A DNA stretch of 64,000 bases from Tetracentron sinense (Eukaryota; Streptophyta; Magnoliopsida; Trochodendrales; Trochodendraceae). Positions within the stretch are counted from its first letter, which is position 1. Each line of letters opens with the position of its first letter. Where the stretch lies: positions 13,782,416 through 13,846,415 of the forward strand of contig CM026567.1 in assembly GCA_015143295.1 (NCBI GenBank), written 5' to 3'. This document shows, in pieces, positions 20,881 through 34,191 of the stretch. The translations under genes and the position numbers were made by a program. The notes beneath the pieces are model-generated. The model worked only from the letters and a program-made list of their open reading frames with translations, had not been told where the DNA came from and made no database searches.

Positions 20881-22898
20881 AAAAGTATGCCTTTTTTTAA
20901 TTTTAGAAAAACAGTTCTTGGGGAGTATACATCGAATCCCAAAATCTGACTAAGATTCTAATTGATTTTATTCAATGAAGGTAGGAATAACATTCACCTT
21001 TGCGACTTTGAAATTGTTAAGTCAAATCCACGTTAGAATAGTACTCGCAAAACTTCACAAGTGTCAAGTCTCCTGTCGATTCACACGAGCCTTCTTTTTC
21101 CTTTAAAGCTTTCTCTAGTGGAAGCTAATGGCCCTTCAAAATTTCTAGCTCTAGGAATCTTGAATAAAAGATCTAATCTTTATTGATCAAGAACCTTTCT
21201 TGATGAACAAGATGAATTCTTTTTTTTCCTCAAGATCCAATCAAGAAGACAAGAAGAGAGAGATGGGTGTGACCGTACACCTCAAGGAGAGAGAGGAGAG
21301 GGCGTGAGGTTTGAGGAGAGGGGAGAAGTTTCCAAATCTGGAAATTCTAGAAAATTCAAGAATGCCCAAAGCCTTAGACGTCCATCCCTTTTATAGGCTT
21401 CATTGGTTGCTTGCAACCAAAGTTTCCTAATCCTTATCCAATAAGGATTCCTCAATTAGTTTCCTATTTAGTTTCTCCATAATTAATTAGGAATAATCAA
21501 AATAGAAACTAATCTCATCCATTAGTGTCCAACTAATCTTATCTTTATCCTAATCCGATTAGGATTCCTTGATTAGCAAGAAACTAATAGAATCATTGTC
21601 CAACAAGGAATCTTTAATTAGTAACTAACTCTAACTAACTAACTAACCTTATCCAATAAGGATATTAGTTATTAGAAACTAATTAAATAAATAATAACAA
21701 TTATTATTTCCTCCATGAAGTGGGCGTCCCACCCTAGGTGGGTCCCACTCCACATGCCCCTAGGGTTCCAAACTCCTATTGGTCACTTGAATTATTCTTT
21801 TATAATAATTCCCAATGGGACCAAGTACTTCACCTTTTTGGTTGAAGCATTGTTACTAGGAAACACCTTTCCTATACTCCATTAGGATTATAGAATTTTA
21901 TCTATATCCCTAGACTTCCACCAATCACAATTAATGTCCATTAACACAATGTAATTAACCTCCAGAAATTAGAGAATTGCTTGTAAGTACCATCTCACAA
22001 TATATTTACAAATAAATCCTTCCACATTCCGAAATCACTTGTAAGCTTCCGAGATTGGAACAATTCTACTGTCTTAGTCCCTAGCTTATGAATAGAACCC
22101 TTTCTCATGATTACTTTTTCAATGAACTGAACCTCCAAAACACTTTTGAAGAAACATTAGAAAAGAACTGACATATATATTTATATATACTTTTCCATAT
22201 TAAAAATATCAACTTCGATAAAGACCATTTTACCGAAAAGCACCAGTACTGGATTTAACAGTTCAGTTCAACAAGTATCACCTTGATATCACTATCTCCA
22301 ATTAAGGAGTTGTGGATTCCTTATTGAGTGTTTACACACTTCTCCAAACATTGTGTACATGACCCAACGTACCTGGAGTTAGTCCTGTGTATTGGACATT
22401 GCCAATTGGCACATCAAAGCCATATAGACAGATGTCTGAGAAGATGTTAACCTCTCAGGTCTAAGGACAATTTGTCAAATGGATAACCCTAATACAATCT
22501 GACAGTGTATTCCATAGGGTATCCACTAGTGACCCCGTTCAGTATTATGTACTTGCTACATATACTCACATGTTAGTCAAGAGTCACCACTCTCTGTGAA
22601 TGAGATTCATCACACTATCTCATAGAACTACACATGTGCAAGCCATGATGAAGTACGGCGCCCAACCAGTACTCTAGAGGCTTCGAACAATATTAGGTTT
22701 ACAAGGAACTGGAAAATCATATCTCCTCGCAACCTTTGCATGATTTTCCTACAATGTTACCTATGGAACCTTATGTCTTCATCATATGAGACAGTAATTA
22801 ATATAAATACCCTTTATAGTTGGTTGTGTGAATATGATGCTTATCTAATAAACATAGAAAAGTCTCTTATTGGCTTTCGAGGGCATATATGTCCAACA
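20881..22898 (-). mobile_element. Solo LTR, Copia-like, about 2.0 kb
   Basis: A gene-free block splits Ty3-1 pol exactly at a run of codons that resumes on the other side. Flanks share TCTTCT (20875-20880 and 22899-22904). On the minus strand it starts TGTTGGACATATATGCCC, which recalls the start of Angela/BARE-type plant Copia LTRs (from memory, unverified). The left end lacks a canonical CA. There is no primer site or coding region, so it is a solo LTR or a close relic. Confidence 0.65.
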
Positions 22899-23077
22899 TC
22901 TTCTACTCAAGGCGTCACTACATTTGCTTTGCCTGGGTGATATTGGATGGTGCATTCGTAGTCTTTCAAAAATTTCATCCAACGCCGTTACCATAAATTC
23001 AGCTCATTTTGGGAAAAGTGGTACTTGAGGCTCTTGTGGTCCGTGAACATATAGAACTCTTCTCAGTAAAGGTAATA
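22899..23077 (-). pseudogene. Ty3-1 RNase H region, middle piece
   Basis: A short stretch of minus-strand Ty3/gypsy RT-RNase H sequence (TDHKSLKY word, then PGKANV) lies between two solo LTRs. It joins logically to 19716-20880 on one side and to 25302-25330 and 26733 onward on the other, which shows that the intervening blocks are insertions. Confidence 0.78.
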
Positions 23078-25301
23078 TGTCACGCCTCGAAACCTATATA
23101 AATAGAACTAATATTTGTATAAATATCAAGGTGTGAACCGGAAACAAAATTCCAATATTAATAGAAATTAAAATAATTTAATACTCCATTAAACAGATTT
23201 AAATAACCAGTATAACTAAAAGACTCAATAACATGAGTTCTCCCAAAAACTAAATCATCCAAAGATTTCATATAGTTTACCTCACTACAGTTCTCTCATA
23301 CTCTAACGAGGAAGAAAACTTTAAGGCTGGTCTCACGTGCTCAAACAAGAGCACAATTCCTATTCTTTTTAATCACCACCTGAAAAAGAAGAATCAACAA
23401 GGGTAAGCCCACGGCTCAACAAGAGAATACACTATAATTTAGATGCATTATCAATTCATATGATAAGATGACAAATAAATTATGCATATTATTCAGTTAG
23501 GTCTTTACTTATGGTTCAGTCCGGTCAATAGGAGTCTTACAACTTACCCTATTGATCAAGGGAATCCTTGGGGTCTCACACAGCTTACCATATCCCTTGC
23601 ATCTCACACAGTTCACCTATCTGAGAATTGAGTGTCTTACACAACTCAATTCAATCCTCTATTTCTGGAGAGGTACTCTACACCACCCTGAAGCCTTCAT
23701 TAGGTGGTACACAACATCACCCTATGATCAATTTAAGGAGGTCTTACACAACTTACTCCTTGAATGACCCTTAACCAAGGTTAAAACAATGTTTATTGAA
23801 TCGCCATTATTTGAGAAGATGAATTCCAACTATTATGAAAATATAGCAAAACATTAAATGACAGTTATAACAGTCAACATCATAATTCATAATTAAAATC
23901 TACAATGCTATAATTTATTAATATCTAGGCAGACATAACATACTTTATTTCAAAAGGGGTTTCAGCTGTGTTCCTACAACTGAAACTTTAGTTATAAATA
24001 TCACATATATATAACCCTACAAATTCTCAATCTCCCATGATATTGGGGTTCAAGGTTTTACAAACCCCCAAGGGCTTGGAAAAACCCTTTTTATGCTAGT
24101 GAGTTTAGTAAAACCCTTATACTAGCATAAAAGAGCTCAGTTACTAACCAATTGTTTTGTAACTAATTAATTAAGTTTGTTAGGGGTATCTTTCAACCAC
24201 CCAACAAATTAACTAATAAAAATATAAGCCAAATTATTAACAAATTATTTAGTAACTAATTATTTAAATTTGTTAGAGGTATCTTTCAACCATCTAACAA
24301 ACTAACTAATTAGTTATAAAGGAATCTCAACAAAACAATGTTCCCACACTCAAATAATATATATATTTAATTAAAGTATCTTAGGAAAATTAATGTAAAA
24401 AATATCATTTTTTCCCGTTTTTGATTTTCAACTAAGGTTTTGACCCACAAAAATACTGATATTGGGAAAACTTTCTTCAAAAAAGTTATAGATCTTTTCA
24501 AGCTCTTCGAAACGATATCCTATCGGACCAAAATCAAACTTAATGTCAAAAATTTAGGACCCATATACCGAAACTGAGTAAATCTCATTTAAATTAACTC
24601 AATTCTGAAAACCACTAATTTCAATCTCCTTGATCTCTTATATTTCTTCCCTAAAATCTAATATATTATTCTATCATTTATTAAAATCACCCATAACATA
24701 TTTAATAAATCAGAATAATACCTATATAAAATATTTATCGATCTAGCATATTTTCATACACACAATCATCATTAACACAAGAAAAAAAAACACATTAAAA
24801 TATTGTGTGATCACAACACACCCTACATCTAAGCAATAGAAATATTCACTTGCCTCTAGATCTGATTTTCAGAAGAATGCAAGAGGTTGATTGCTTAGGA
24901 GAGCTTCGAAGCTAACTTGGATGGTCCAATTCCCATCACCGGGTTCTCCACGGGATCTGACAAAATTCCAAACTCTACAGCCGCTCTCCTCCTCTCCTCC
25001 CAAAACGATTGTATCTCACTTCTCCTAATTCAGGTTTAGCAAAAATATAGCTATTAGGTTAAACAATTCTATTTATACTAAACTTCATATAGAGAATTAC
25101 TAATATATCCTCAGTAAGGCTTGTTTGCTTATAACCTAGATTTAACCAATTTAACTCATTAAATTAAATCATTGGGTTAGCCCTACCCCACTAAGGTTAG
25201 TCATATGACCAAATACCAAAAAATCAATTACTAAATTACCCTCAGGGTATAATTTACCAATTTACCCCTGAGTGTATTTAATTTAAATTAGGGTCACTAC
25301 A
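23078..25301 (-). mobile_element. Solo LTR, Ty3/gypsy-type, AT-rich, 2.2 kb
   Basis: The block begins TGTCACGCCTCG and ends CACTACA. On the minus strand this is TGTAGTG to GGCGTGACA, a common Ty3/gypsy LTR form. Flanks are TAATA (23073-23077) and TAATG (25302-25306), a 4/5 target duplication. Ty3-1 pol continues on both sides. The interior is AT-rich and has no coding, no palindrome array and no hairpin, so this family is unrelated to the other LTRs here. Confidence 0.78.
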
Positions 25302-25330
25302 TAATGTCGCCAAATCTTGAGTGTGAACAC

Positions 25331-26732
25331 TTTTTTTTTTTAGGAAAGGAAAGCTGGGGTTAGGCAGACCCCGACCAGATAAATTAAACCAAAAAGAATT
25401 ACATCCTAATATACTTACATCCCCTCGCATCATCAGCAACAAACTTTGCTAATTTGGAGGGGAAATGATCAAAATCTAAAATTAATTCAGAGCTAGAGGT
25501 ACACATTTTAGATAAGAAATCAGCCGCTTTGTTTACTTCTCTAGATATATGAGTGATATCAGCCTTCTCAATGTTAGATCGAAGCTTGTCAATGTCATCC
25601 AATAACCTCCATAGCTTCCAAGGCCTAGGACACTCCTTCTGGATACACTTTACTCCCCAAAGGGAGTCTGATTCAATTTGGACTCTTGGAATTCCCAGCC
25701 GCATTGCCTCCTCCATCCCCCTTTTCACTGCTAGCAGCTCCATCTCTAGCACAGAATTTCCTGATCTAGAACCCGCAAGCACATGCGCCGGTCTACCATT
25801 CGAATCCCAAAATATGCAGCCATACCCAACATGGTTTGCATCCAAGGCACCATTGGTGTTCAGCTTGATAACATCTTGGTCTGGGGGGATCCAAGACATC
25901 CATTTAATCTAGGCCACCGTCTACTTGACTTGTAGCTGTAACTTAGAACATAGCAATCGGTTACGAGGATAATCCCTCACTGATTCTTGCGCCCCATCAA
26001 GCTTAAGATAGGTCTCTAATATAATAGTGCTAATCAGCCTATTAGGGGGTAATTTAGATGAGGAAGCCCACCTGCGGTTACATTCGGCCCATATATGATA
26101 CACAAAAGCTCCCAAGACTAAACGACGCACCTGATTAGCAAAGCTTTTGGAAGTCCATTTACGGCTATACCATTGCACCAGCTCCTTCCAGCTAGGGAAA
26201 CGCCTCACTCAAAAGAAGCATAGCGTCGCAAGCGCCTTCCACACAATCTCAGAGTATACACACTGAGAAAACAGGTGGTCATGTGTTTCGATGGCGGAGC
26301 TACAGAGCAAGCATCTGTCCGTTGCAATAGTACCCCATCGCATGAGTTTGTCGCCTGTCAACAGCGCTTCCTTAATAGGCATCCACAATATAAAAGCATG
26401 ACGACGGATATTTCCTTGAAACCAAACCAGCTTATGCCAATAGCTGATCGTAGGGGCTGGCCGTAAATAGTCCCATGCAGACGAGAAAGAGAAAGTGCCA
26501 TGAGTAGTAGGTTTCCATACCACTCGATCATCCACAGCATAGCTTATCGTTTGAACATCGTTAATCTCATCCCAGACTTCAAAAAGTGCGGGCTCAGATG
26601 GGGTATCTAAGCTCCACTGTTGCCCATCACGTAACTGGTCCACAGTAGCTTGCCTATCTATGCCACTCATGCCAAGCTGAGTATTCCAGTATTGGTGCAC
26701 TAGGATTCCTTTCGGGTGCCAAGGGTCAAGCT
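25331..26732 (-). mobile_element. LINE-H: 1.4-kb 5'-truncated LINE with target duplication
   Basis: A reversed LINE end has poly(T) at 25331, hairpin at 25356-25372, 3' UTR, RNase H and zf-RVT. Flanking copies of about 19-20 bp at 25312-25330 and 26733-26752 are recognisable target duplications with some mismatches. The host Ty3-1 pol resumes after the right copy. It is nearly identical in layout to LINE-B. Confidence 0.88.
25399..26700 (-). pseudogene. LINE-H ORF2 C-terminus (zf-RVT and RNase H)
   Basis: One frame carries all the pieces and is interrupted only at about 26207 and about 25910-25920, so decay is mild. zf-RVT: CLLCSSAIETHDHLFSQC with all ligands. RNase H: KLNTNGALD (catalytic Asp replaced by Asn in the usual NTDG), VLEMELLAVKRG, ESDSLWGVK and HISREVNKAADFLSK. 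It ends at the natural terminus (CKYIRM). It is not functional because it lacks EN and RT. Confidence 0.87.
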
Positions 26733-27900
26733 AAATTTTGGTGTTCAAACACTACTGCGGCAAGCTCTAGGTCGTGCGTTGTGTAATTCTTTTCATGCTC
26801 CTTTAATTGCCTTGATGCATAGGCAATGACCTTGTTGTGCTGCATGAGAACACACCCAAGCCCGACGTGTGAGGCATCACTGTACACCTCATAACCACCA
26901 CGCCCTGATGGCACTGTAAGAACGGGGGCCGTGGTAAGCCTCTTCTTCAGCTCCATGAAGCTGATCTCACACTTATCACTCCATATAAACTTGACATTCT
27001 TCCTAGTCAGATAAGTGAGCGGTGCTGCTTATCACTCCATATAAACTTGACATTCTTCCTAGTCAGATAAGTGAGCGGTGCTGCAAGGCTGGAGAACCCC
27101 TCTACGAATCTCCTGTAGTAACCTGCCAAACCCAGGAAGCTGCATATCTCAGTAACACTCTTGGGCCTCGCCCAACTCATGACTGCCTCTATCTTCTTTG
27201 GATCCACCGAGATACCTTCCGTAGAAATAACGTGGCCTAGCAATGCCAGTTCCTCTAACCAAAACTCACAATTGCTTAGTTTGGCATACAGCTTGTGCTC
27301 TCCCAGCATTTCCAAAACAAGGCGAAGGTCTCACGTGTGATCTTCTCGTGTCTGGGAATATATCAAGATGTCACCGACAAACACTATCACGCATCAATCC
27401 AGGTATGGTTGGAACACCCGGTTCATCAGATCTATAAAGGTTGCCAGGGCATTCGTGAGACCGAAAGACATCACTAAGAACTCGTAATGCCCATACCGAG
27501 TCCTGAAAGCAGTTTTGGATACATCTTCAACCTTGATATTCAACTGGTGGTAACCGGACCGAAGATCAATCTTAGAGAAAAATTTTGCTCCCTTTAACTG
27601 ATCGAACAAGACATCAATCCTAGGCAATGGATACCTATTCTTTATTTTGACCTTGTTCAACTACCTGTAATCTATGCACATCCGCATCGAGCCATCCTTC
27701 TTCTTGAAAAATAGCATTGGGGCACCCCACGGTGAGACACTTGGTCGAATGAAACCAAGGTCTTTTAATCTCCTCCAATTGAGTCTTCAACTCAATGAGT
27801 TCAATCGGGGCCATCCTGTACGGAGCCCGGGAGATTGGAGCTGTGCCTAGTGCAAGCTCAATCATAAACTCAATCTCCCTGTCTAGGGCAACTCTGGGAA
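26733..27900 (-). pseudogene. Ty3-1 reverse transcriptase and RNase H start
   Basis: Reading leftward this shows RT core words ([32 protein letters not shown]), the RT-RNase H connection ([15 protein letters not shown]) and the RNase H start ([15 protein letters not shown]). The order is protease-RT-RNase H-integrase, which defines Ty3/gypsy as opposed to Copia. It is a broken fossil, with RNase H continuing beyond the nested insertions. Confidence 0.87.
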
Positions 27901-29800
27901 CTCATTTGAAAATACATTCAGGAATTCACTCACGACCAGAATAGTCGAAGAGTTCTTTGCCTCGGGGTTTGCTAGGCTTAGTGCGCAAAGCTAGCAATAT
28001 CCCTTCTTTGCAATCCTCGAAAATGAAACGGCTTTTCTCCTTCCGGCTTGAAGTTCACCACCTTCTCAAAGCACGCCACATGTCTGTGGTGAGTTGACAG
28101 TCAATCCATCCCGAGGATGACATCGAAGTCCAAGTCTTGGAAATCGAGATGATGAGGTTGGCCAGTAATTCATTCTGCCCCACTTGTACCAGACTATCCT
28201 TGTGTATTCTATTCGTATCGACTGACTTGCCAAGCGGAGTCGTAATGGTTAACTCTCTCTCAAACGGTCTAGACTCAAATGCAAAAAACCCTTTGCAAAA
28301 CTGGGTGAGACAAAAGAGTGAGTGGATCCCGTGTCGATCAACACTCGAGCCAAACATTCATTGACTAATAAGGTTTCCTAAATTATAGCTTGTTGAGTCA
28401 ATCCATGCATCAACAACGTATATATATAGGTATATATCTATATAACATGCCATATACGTACCCAATTGAATAATACATAACAAACAATCATGGATAATTA
28501 AATAAAACTACAACTGCGTACCTTGCACTACATCGTCAGATGCAAGTGCATCACCCTCTGTCAATGCAAATCCTCGCCCCTGATTTACCTGGCAAGGCAG
28601 AGGTGCAGACCGTGCAGGCTGAGAGGACGCTTGGTATGATCCTACTGGCCGGACTAGGGGCCTAATCCCCTGTGACTGGCCTGGCAAATGCCTCGTCGGG
28701 CAATCCCTGATCATGTGGCCCTGGCGACCACAGTAGAAACATCCACCTGATGCCTTCCGGTAATCTCCTACCGGGTGCCTTCGGCCGGAAGACATGCAAA
28801 CCTTATATGTGTAGGTCAAAGGGCTGGAGGTGGAGCATACCTCGCTGCTTGAGGTGCAACGGGCCATGGGGCCAGAGGAGCCTGAGGTCGTGGTGCCTGA
28901 GATGCATACTGCCGTGGAGCTGGAGGCACATTAGATGGCCTCTGCGGTGGTGCTGGCCACGCATACTGATAAGGGCCAATCCTTGCCCTCTTCTCCAGCA
29001 ATTCCATGTGACTAGATTGGCCTCTTGCCAAATCTCTCTTCCTCACAAAAGCCTCCAAGTTAGTCTCAACCAACAAGGCTTTATCCACCACCTCAGCGTA
29101 AGTGGCGTGCCTGAAGACCGAGACTCGGTCCATGATGAAGTCTCTGAGCCCTTACTCAAACCTCCTCGCCTTCATCGCCTCGGTGGCGATCATGTGAGGT
29201 GCGAATCTCGAGAGTTTCGAGAACTTGGCCTCATACGCGGCCATAGTCATCGAACTCTGCTCAAGGTTGATGAACTCCCTCTCTTTCTTTTCCCGAGCTC
29301 CCACCGGGAAGTACTTCTTGTAGAAGGTATCCATGAACTCGCCCCAAGTCCATGGTTGACCTTGTCTGGTCAATTCCCGAGTCCTTAAGTCTGACAAACA
29401 CTGATGGTGGGCATCACCCTCTAGCATGAAAACAACCCATGCCACTCATTCTTCCTCTGTGGGCGAGAGGACCATGAAGATCTTCTCCAACTGGAGGATC
29501 CAAGCCTCTGCAGCAAGAGGGTCCACACTCCCATGAAATGCTGGAGGCCTCATTCTCCGAAATGCCTCAACCCTAGTTGCACGATGTACTGGTGCTGCAG
29601 GTAGTGGAGTATGTGCTACCGATGATGGAATAACCTGCATGGCCGCCAGTATAGCTAGTGTCTCAACAATATAGCCTAAGACCTGAGAGAGGTCAGGCTA
29701 CTCATCCTCACCCCAAGAAGAAGAGGAAGCTCTAGTGTGTGGTCCACAACCCCATGTGCCTCATGACCAAAGTCCTGAAAACAATAGCAACACATGAGTC
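27901..29800 (-). pseudogene. Ty3-1 gag and protease region
   Basis: Gag words appear from 29640 leftward (FRRMRPPAFHGS, FMLEGDAHH, YKKYFPVG, YEAKFSKLSRFAPHM), then a proline-rich stretch and a CCHC knuckle (CFYCGRQGHMIRDC, near 28690-28740). A retropepsin signature (LIDTGS) is recognisable near 28330-28350. Gag resembles that of Ty3-2 but is clearly a different copy. The region is a fossil with multiple lesions. About 28380-28500 is AT-rich with no recognisable domain. Confidence 0.83.
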
Positions 29801-30121
29801 TAACTTGGAACCATGATTTACCACATTGATTCAATTTTCACAATAGAACAATCAATAATAGTATAGTACTATCATATTCATCACATCAAGTCATCAGAGT
29901 ATTTATAACATTATACCTTGGTGTTCTAGCATCCCTAAGACCCGTACTTGGTTGAAGCAACCATTTTAGACTAAGACTAAAGTTTAGTCCTGCACTTGGA
30001 AGATGACTCGCTTTCCGACTTACTTCCTAAGTTGCTTCGTGACATATGCTCTTGTCAAGTTGTGGTACCAGATTCTAAGTGACCCTACGAGACTTAAAGC
30101 CTAAGCTCTAATACCACCTCT
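29801..30121 (-). other. Ty3-1 leader and primer binding site
   Basis: This is untranslated leader between gag and the 5' LTR. The reversed primer site (TGGTATTAGAGC, complement at 30106-30117) differs by one base from that of Ty3-2. Its position beside the LTR fixes 30122-44724 as the 5' LTR. Confidence 0.8.
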
Positions 30122-30918
30122 ACCACAACCCAAAACCCACCCTAGGAGTTAGAGTGAATCTTGGATGACTTATCATGACCTTCATGACATGCTTGACAAA
30201 CCATCCTGCAAAACACACAGAGCATATACAATAGAGGACAAAATAGCATAAGCATAAACTAATATGGCACAGCGGAAGTCTAACAAAACCTCTATGTATA
30301 TACATGATCTAAGTTTTTTACAAAAGGGAAATCAACAAAAGAAGGTGCAGACATGCTCGCCAAAATACATGGGTATAAATCTCTCATGCTCACCCACACT
30401 CACTTAGAATCAACTACCTAATAATAGCCCTCTACATGAAGCTCCTCAGCAGGGACCTCCTCGATGTACTCCTCCTCCACCCATGGGCCAAGAGCACAAA
30501 TGTCAAAAGGAGCAGTCGCTCTACTAACACCTATCGACATCAATTGTATGGCTGAGCATGGAATACTCAACAGGTACCAAATACTAACCAGCAATCATAG
30601 CAACATAACAATGAAAATAAAGCGGAAACAGTTCATATCATAACAAGAAAGTAAAAGAGTTTATATTTCATGATTGCATCACATCAAAACCAGAAAAACT
30701 CTTGAAATTGTCATGTGCTTGACTTGACTTGAAAATACTCTTTTCGTGCTTGAAAACTTGTCTTGTCATGTTCTGTCTTGTTTGTCTTGTCGTGTCATGT
30801 AATGAAATGCAAATGCTCATGCTTGCTTGTTTGCTTGGAATTTAAACATGCTCATGCACTTGGGATGTTAGTGGCCTTGAACAACTTGAAGGGAGGGTAG
30901 TATAAACCCCCTCTTTTG

Positions 30919-31716
30919 CACTCTGTGCTTCAATCTATCACATCTGGAATGAAAGGAATAGACGCATATTCAGCAACTCTTTCTTGCCTATTGAATCCAT
31001 CATACACAACATCACCTCGGATACCAGATCAAAATTTGATGTCTCCGAAGCTCAGGTAGAGGATTCAGCGTTCCAATAGAAATTTTCTACGGAATTGGAA
31101 CATTAACCCTTGATTTTATCACATGCTTCAGCAATGGTGTTGTTGGTCTCCTCCTCCGATTAATCAATGGGTTTTAAATAGTGATGGGTTGATTAGGCCT
31201 GGAGGTGGGAGTTTTGGAGGCATTATCAGAGACAGCAGTGGCTTTCCTCTGGTGGCCTTTGCTAATGGGGTGGTCGCTGTGGATCCAGACATTTTGAAAC
31301 TGAACATTCTGGCTATAGCTAAAGGACTTGAAATTGCTAAAGAATACAGAGTGCATGACATCACCATTGATTCAAACTCTTTACAGGTCACAAGATGCCT
31401 ATTATACTTAACCAACCCCCCTGGACGCTGAGCAATCTTGTTTCATACTGTAAATACCTTCTTATTGAGTTCCACTCCCATGCCATTTCATCACATCAGG
31501 CGGGAAAGCAACTCGGCTGTTAGTTATTTGGCAAAAAGTTTGTACATTCAGCTCTTCATTTGTTCTTTTGCCTGGGGAATTTCCCACTGATCTCTCTTCT
31601 ATCTTTAGAGAAGGACAGATCCGGTTGTAAATACCCTAGATTGTAACTTTTCTCGTTCTCATTTATTTATCTGGTAGGGGTCCACCTAACCCTAGCTTAC
31701 CTTCCAAAAAAAAAAA
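30919..31716 (+). mobile_element. LINE-I: 5'-truncated LINE inside the Ty3-1 LTR
   Basis: A plus-strand LINE end contains zf-RVT/RNase H linker, RNase H (frame 31123-31431: WVLNSDGLIRPGG, DILKLNILAIAKG, DSNSLQVTR), 3' UTR, hairpin GGGGTCCACCTAACCCT (31677-31693) and poly(A). It is the subfamily of LINE-C. Comparison with the other Ty3-1 LTR shows LTR sequence on both sides, but no clear target duplication. Several bases of the target seem lost or merged into the A-run. Confidence 0.83.
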
Positions 31717-31732
31717 ACATGGAATATAGCAA

Positions 31733-31830
31733 CTTGAAGGGAGGGAAGTGTAAACCCCCTCTTTTGAGAAATATGCAACAAAGCAACTTGAAGGGAGGAG
31801 AGAGTAAACCCTCCTCTTTTGCGAAATACA
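31733..31830. repeat. Minisatellite in the Ty3-1 LTR, about 54-bp unit
   Basis: Units of the form AACTTGAAGGGAGG, TAAACCCCCTCTTTTG, (A)TATGCAACAAAGC occur twice here and about three times in the 3' LTR (16130-16300). The array sits at the same LTR position as the differing minisatellites in the other LTRs. Confidence 0.75.
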
Positions 31831-32647
31831 ACAAAGTAAACATGCATGCTTGGAGGCACACTAACATCTTGCTTGACGTGTTCTTGTTCTTGTCAAAAGC
31901 GAGACAAAACATATCTTAAGATATGCCCTACCTCTCATACCAACCCTTATGTTTGGCCTTGTCATGGTGTTTTTGAATCGAGAATAAAACCTTTGTCTTG
32001 AAAAACTCAGTAAACCATGTCATGCATGCCGTGCTTATGGTTTCGTCTACATGCTTTCACTTGGAATTAAACATGACATATGGAGTTTAATAATACATGG
32101 AATAACATCCGTTTCAACACATAAGGATGTTCATGCCGTTATGGAAAGCGAATAATCACACTATCATAAACCCTAGAAGGAAAATATGCCTTAAATTCAT
32201 ACATGCTTTTCTAGAAACAATTATCATTCTCTTCACCTTGACATTTCATCAAACAATTGGTGTGTACATTATGGTTAAAGCCTACATCTTGCTTTTCTAG
32301 ATGGATCAACGCTCATGGCATACATGTGTGTTATTATTGGTGAAATACATTTCCCATTTCATTCATCACAAAACATACATACGGCATCCATCACCCATAT
32401 ACAACCATCCATCTCCATCCATTCATCCCATCTCATTATCATGCTTAGAATTTAGGGAAAAACCATAAAATAAAGAAAAAGAAGAAAAGATAAACTAGAA
32501 ATGTAGTATAGGGTACCGACCTTCAATAGAATGAAGAAAACCCTTGATTTGGAGTCCAAACTTTGAAGAAGAACCTTTTTTCTTTTTCTTTTTTTTTTTG
32601 GGTTTTTTTTGGGGGGAGGGGGAGGAAAGCCAGGGTTAGGCAGACCC

Positions 32648-34186
32648 CTACCAGAATGGAATATATATATATATATATATATATAAATAATTACATTCGC
32701 ATATATCTATGACCCATAGAGTCCATAGACACGATATGAGATAAACCCAATGAAACACCAAAGGAACTAATGATATTTCCCCTAAGGAGGAACAAAATTT
32801 AGAGAAGAAGTCTATAGCTTTGTTTGCTTCCCGCGGAGTGTGGCTAATATCCCAAGCATCGAAGTTTCGAAGTATCCTATCTATATCAGCTAGGATAAAG
32901 GAGCACTCCCACGACCAAACACATTTTCTTTTGACACACATAATCATCGAGGTGGAGTCGGATTCAATCCAGATATGCTAAATTCCTAAGTTGCGAGCAA
33001 TCTCAAGGCCTCGTCAAATAGCATATAGCTCGATGTAAATAACGGTTTGTTCTGGATGCCCACCAGCTAAAGAATATATCGTACTTCCCATAGCATCCCG
33101 AAGAATACAACCATAGCCACTATGCCCCTGTTTAGCTGATCCATCAGTATTCAACTTAAAGTGCCCATCCCTTGGCGGGACCCAAGAGACCCAACGAGCA
33201 GGAGCCAAAGTCCAATGGGGCTGGATACCAAAGGATTCAATAGTTTCTCTGTTATCAGCATTATCTTCAACAGCCAGCTTTTCCATACTAAACTGAATCA
33301 CAACATCATCAATGATTTTCCTATGTAATTCGCTAGAAGGGTGGAAACTCATTGCAAAAGGTCCTGTTATTCCTCTCGGTTCAAACATGATATATAATAA
33401 AAGCACAAAAAATAGATTTTCGAATGAGCCCGTTGATATGGTTCACTTTACAATACCTGGTCAGAGAGCGAATCATATCATTCCAATCAAGAAACTGGCG
33501 AACTGGCACCCGAACGCGTCTAGCAATTCGAGCCCAAATAACTAAAGAATAAGGGCAAGAGACAAAAATATGGTCATGGCTTTCTGGAGCTGAGCGGCAT
33601 AGGATGCATTGGGCATTGCCAACAATCCCCAACCGGAAGAGCTTGTCCTTAGTGGATAGGGCGAATACCCATCCAAGTAATAATCGAATGTTTAGGAATA
33701 GCATGGGAATGCCAAAGAAGATTAGCCCAGTGAACATTGATTTTAGATGACCTGATGTGATTCCAAGCAGATTTTAACGAGAATATGCCATTAACAGATG
33801 GCGTCCAAACAATACGGTCGGCACAGTCACCCAGCAATTGGATGTTGCGGATCTCTTCCCACACATCAATCAGCTCAGGAAGGCTAGGGGTTTGGAGAAT
33901 CCATCCATTATCTTGCCGAATAGAAGCAACTAAAGCTATTCTATCAATACTGTGAATATAAGAAGTTGGAGCTCTGCATTCCTTTAGTAAAACACCTCTA
34001 GGATGCCAATGATCAAGCCAAAGCCTAGTGGAGAGACCATCACCAACTAAATGTTGAATAGCGCCCTCAGCTAGCGGTTTAGTTTTCAAAATACTCCGGA
34101 CATTCTAAGATGGCGAAGCAAGCATTTTCATAGTCCAAATAGATTCCTTCTTAAGGTATCTATCCCGAAACCAAGCAACCCATAGG
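32648..34186 (-). pseudogene. LINE-J ORF2 C-terminus (zf-RVT and RNase H)
   Basis: zf-RVT (CILCRSAPESHDHIFVSC, all ligands) is in the frame 33381-33737 and is preceded by the linker in 33649-34089. RNase H spans 33406 to about 32800: KLNTDGSAKQG, VIYIELYAI and SHTPREANKAIDFFSK. Neighbouring frames overlap, so frameshifts are present. The region stops at the GAATC target site of the solo LTR at 34192 and continues at 36455. Confidence 0.85.
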
Positions 34187-34191
34187 GAATC

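Noticed and set aside
23078-25301. Host intergenic DNA or an AT-rich regulatory region
   Set aside because: Terminal TGT and ACA, the near-identical 5-bp flanks and the continuation of Ty3-1 pol on both sides identify it as a solo LTR.
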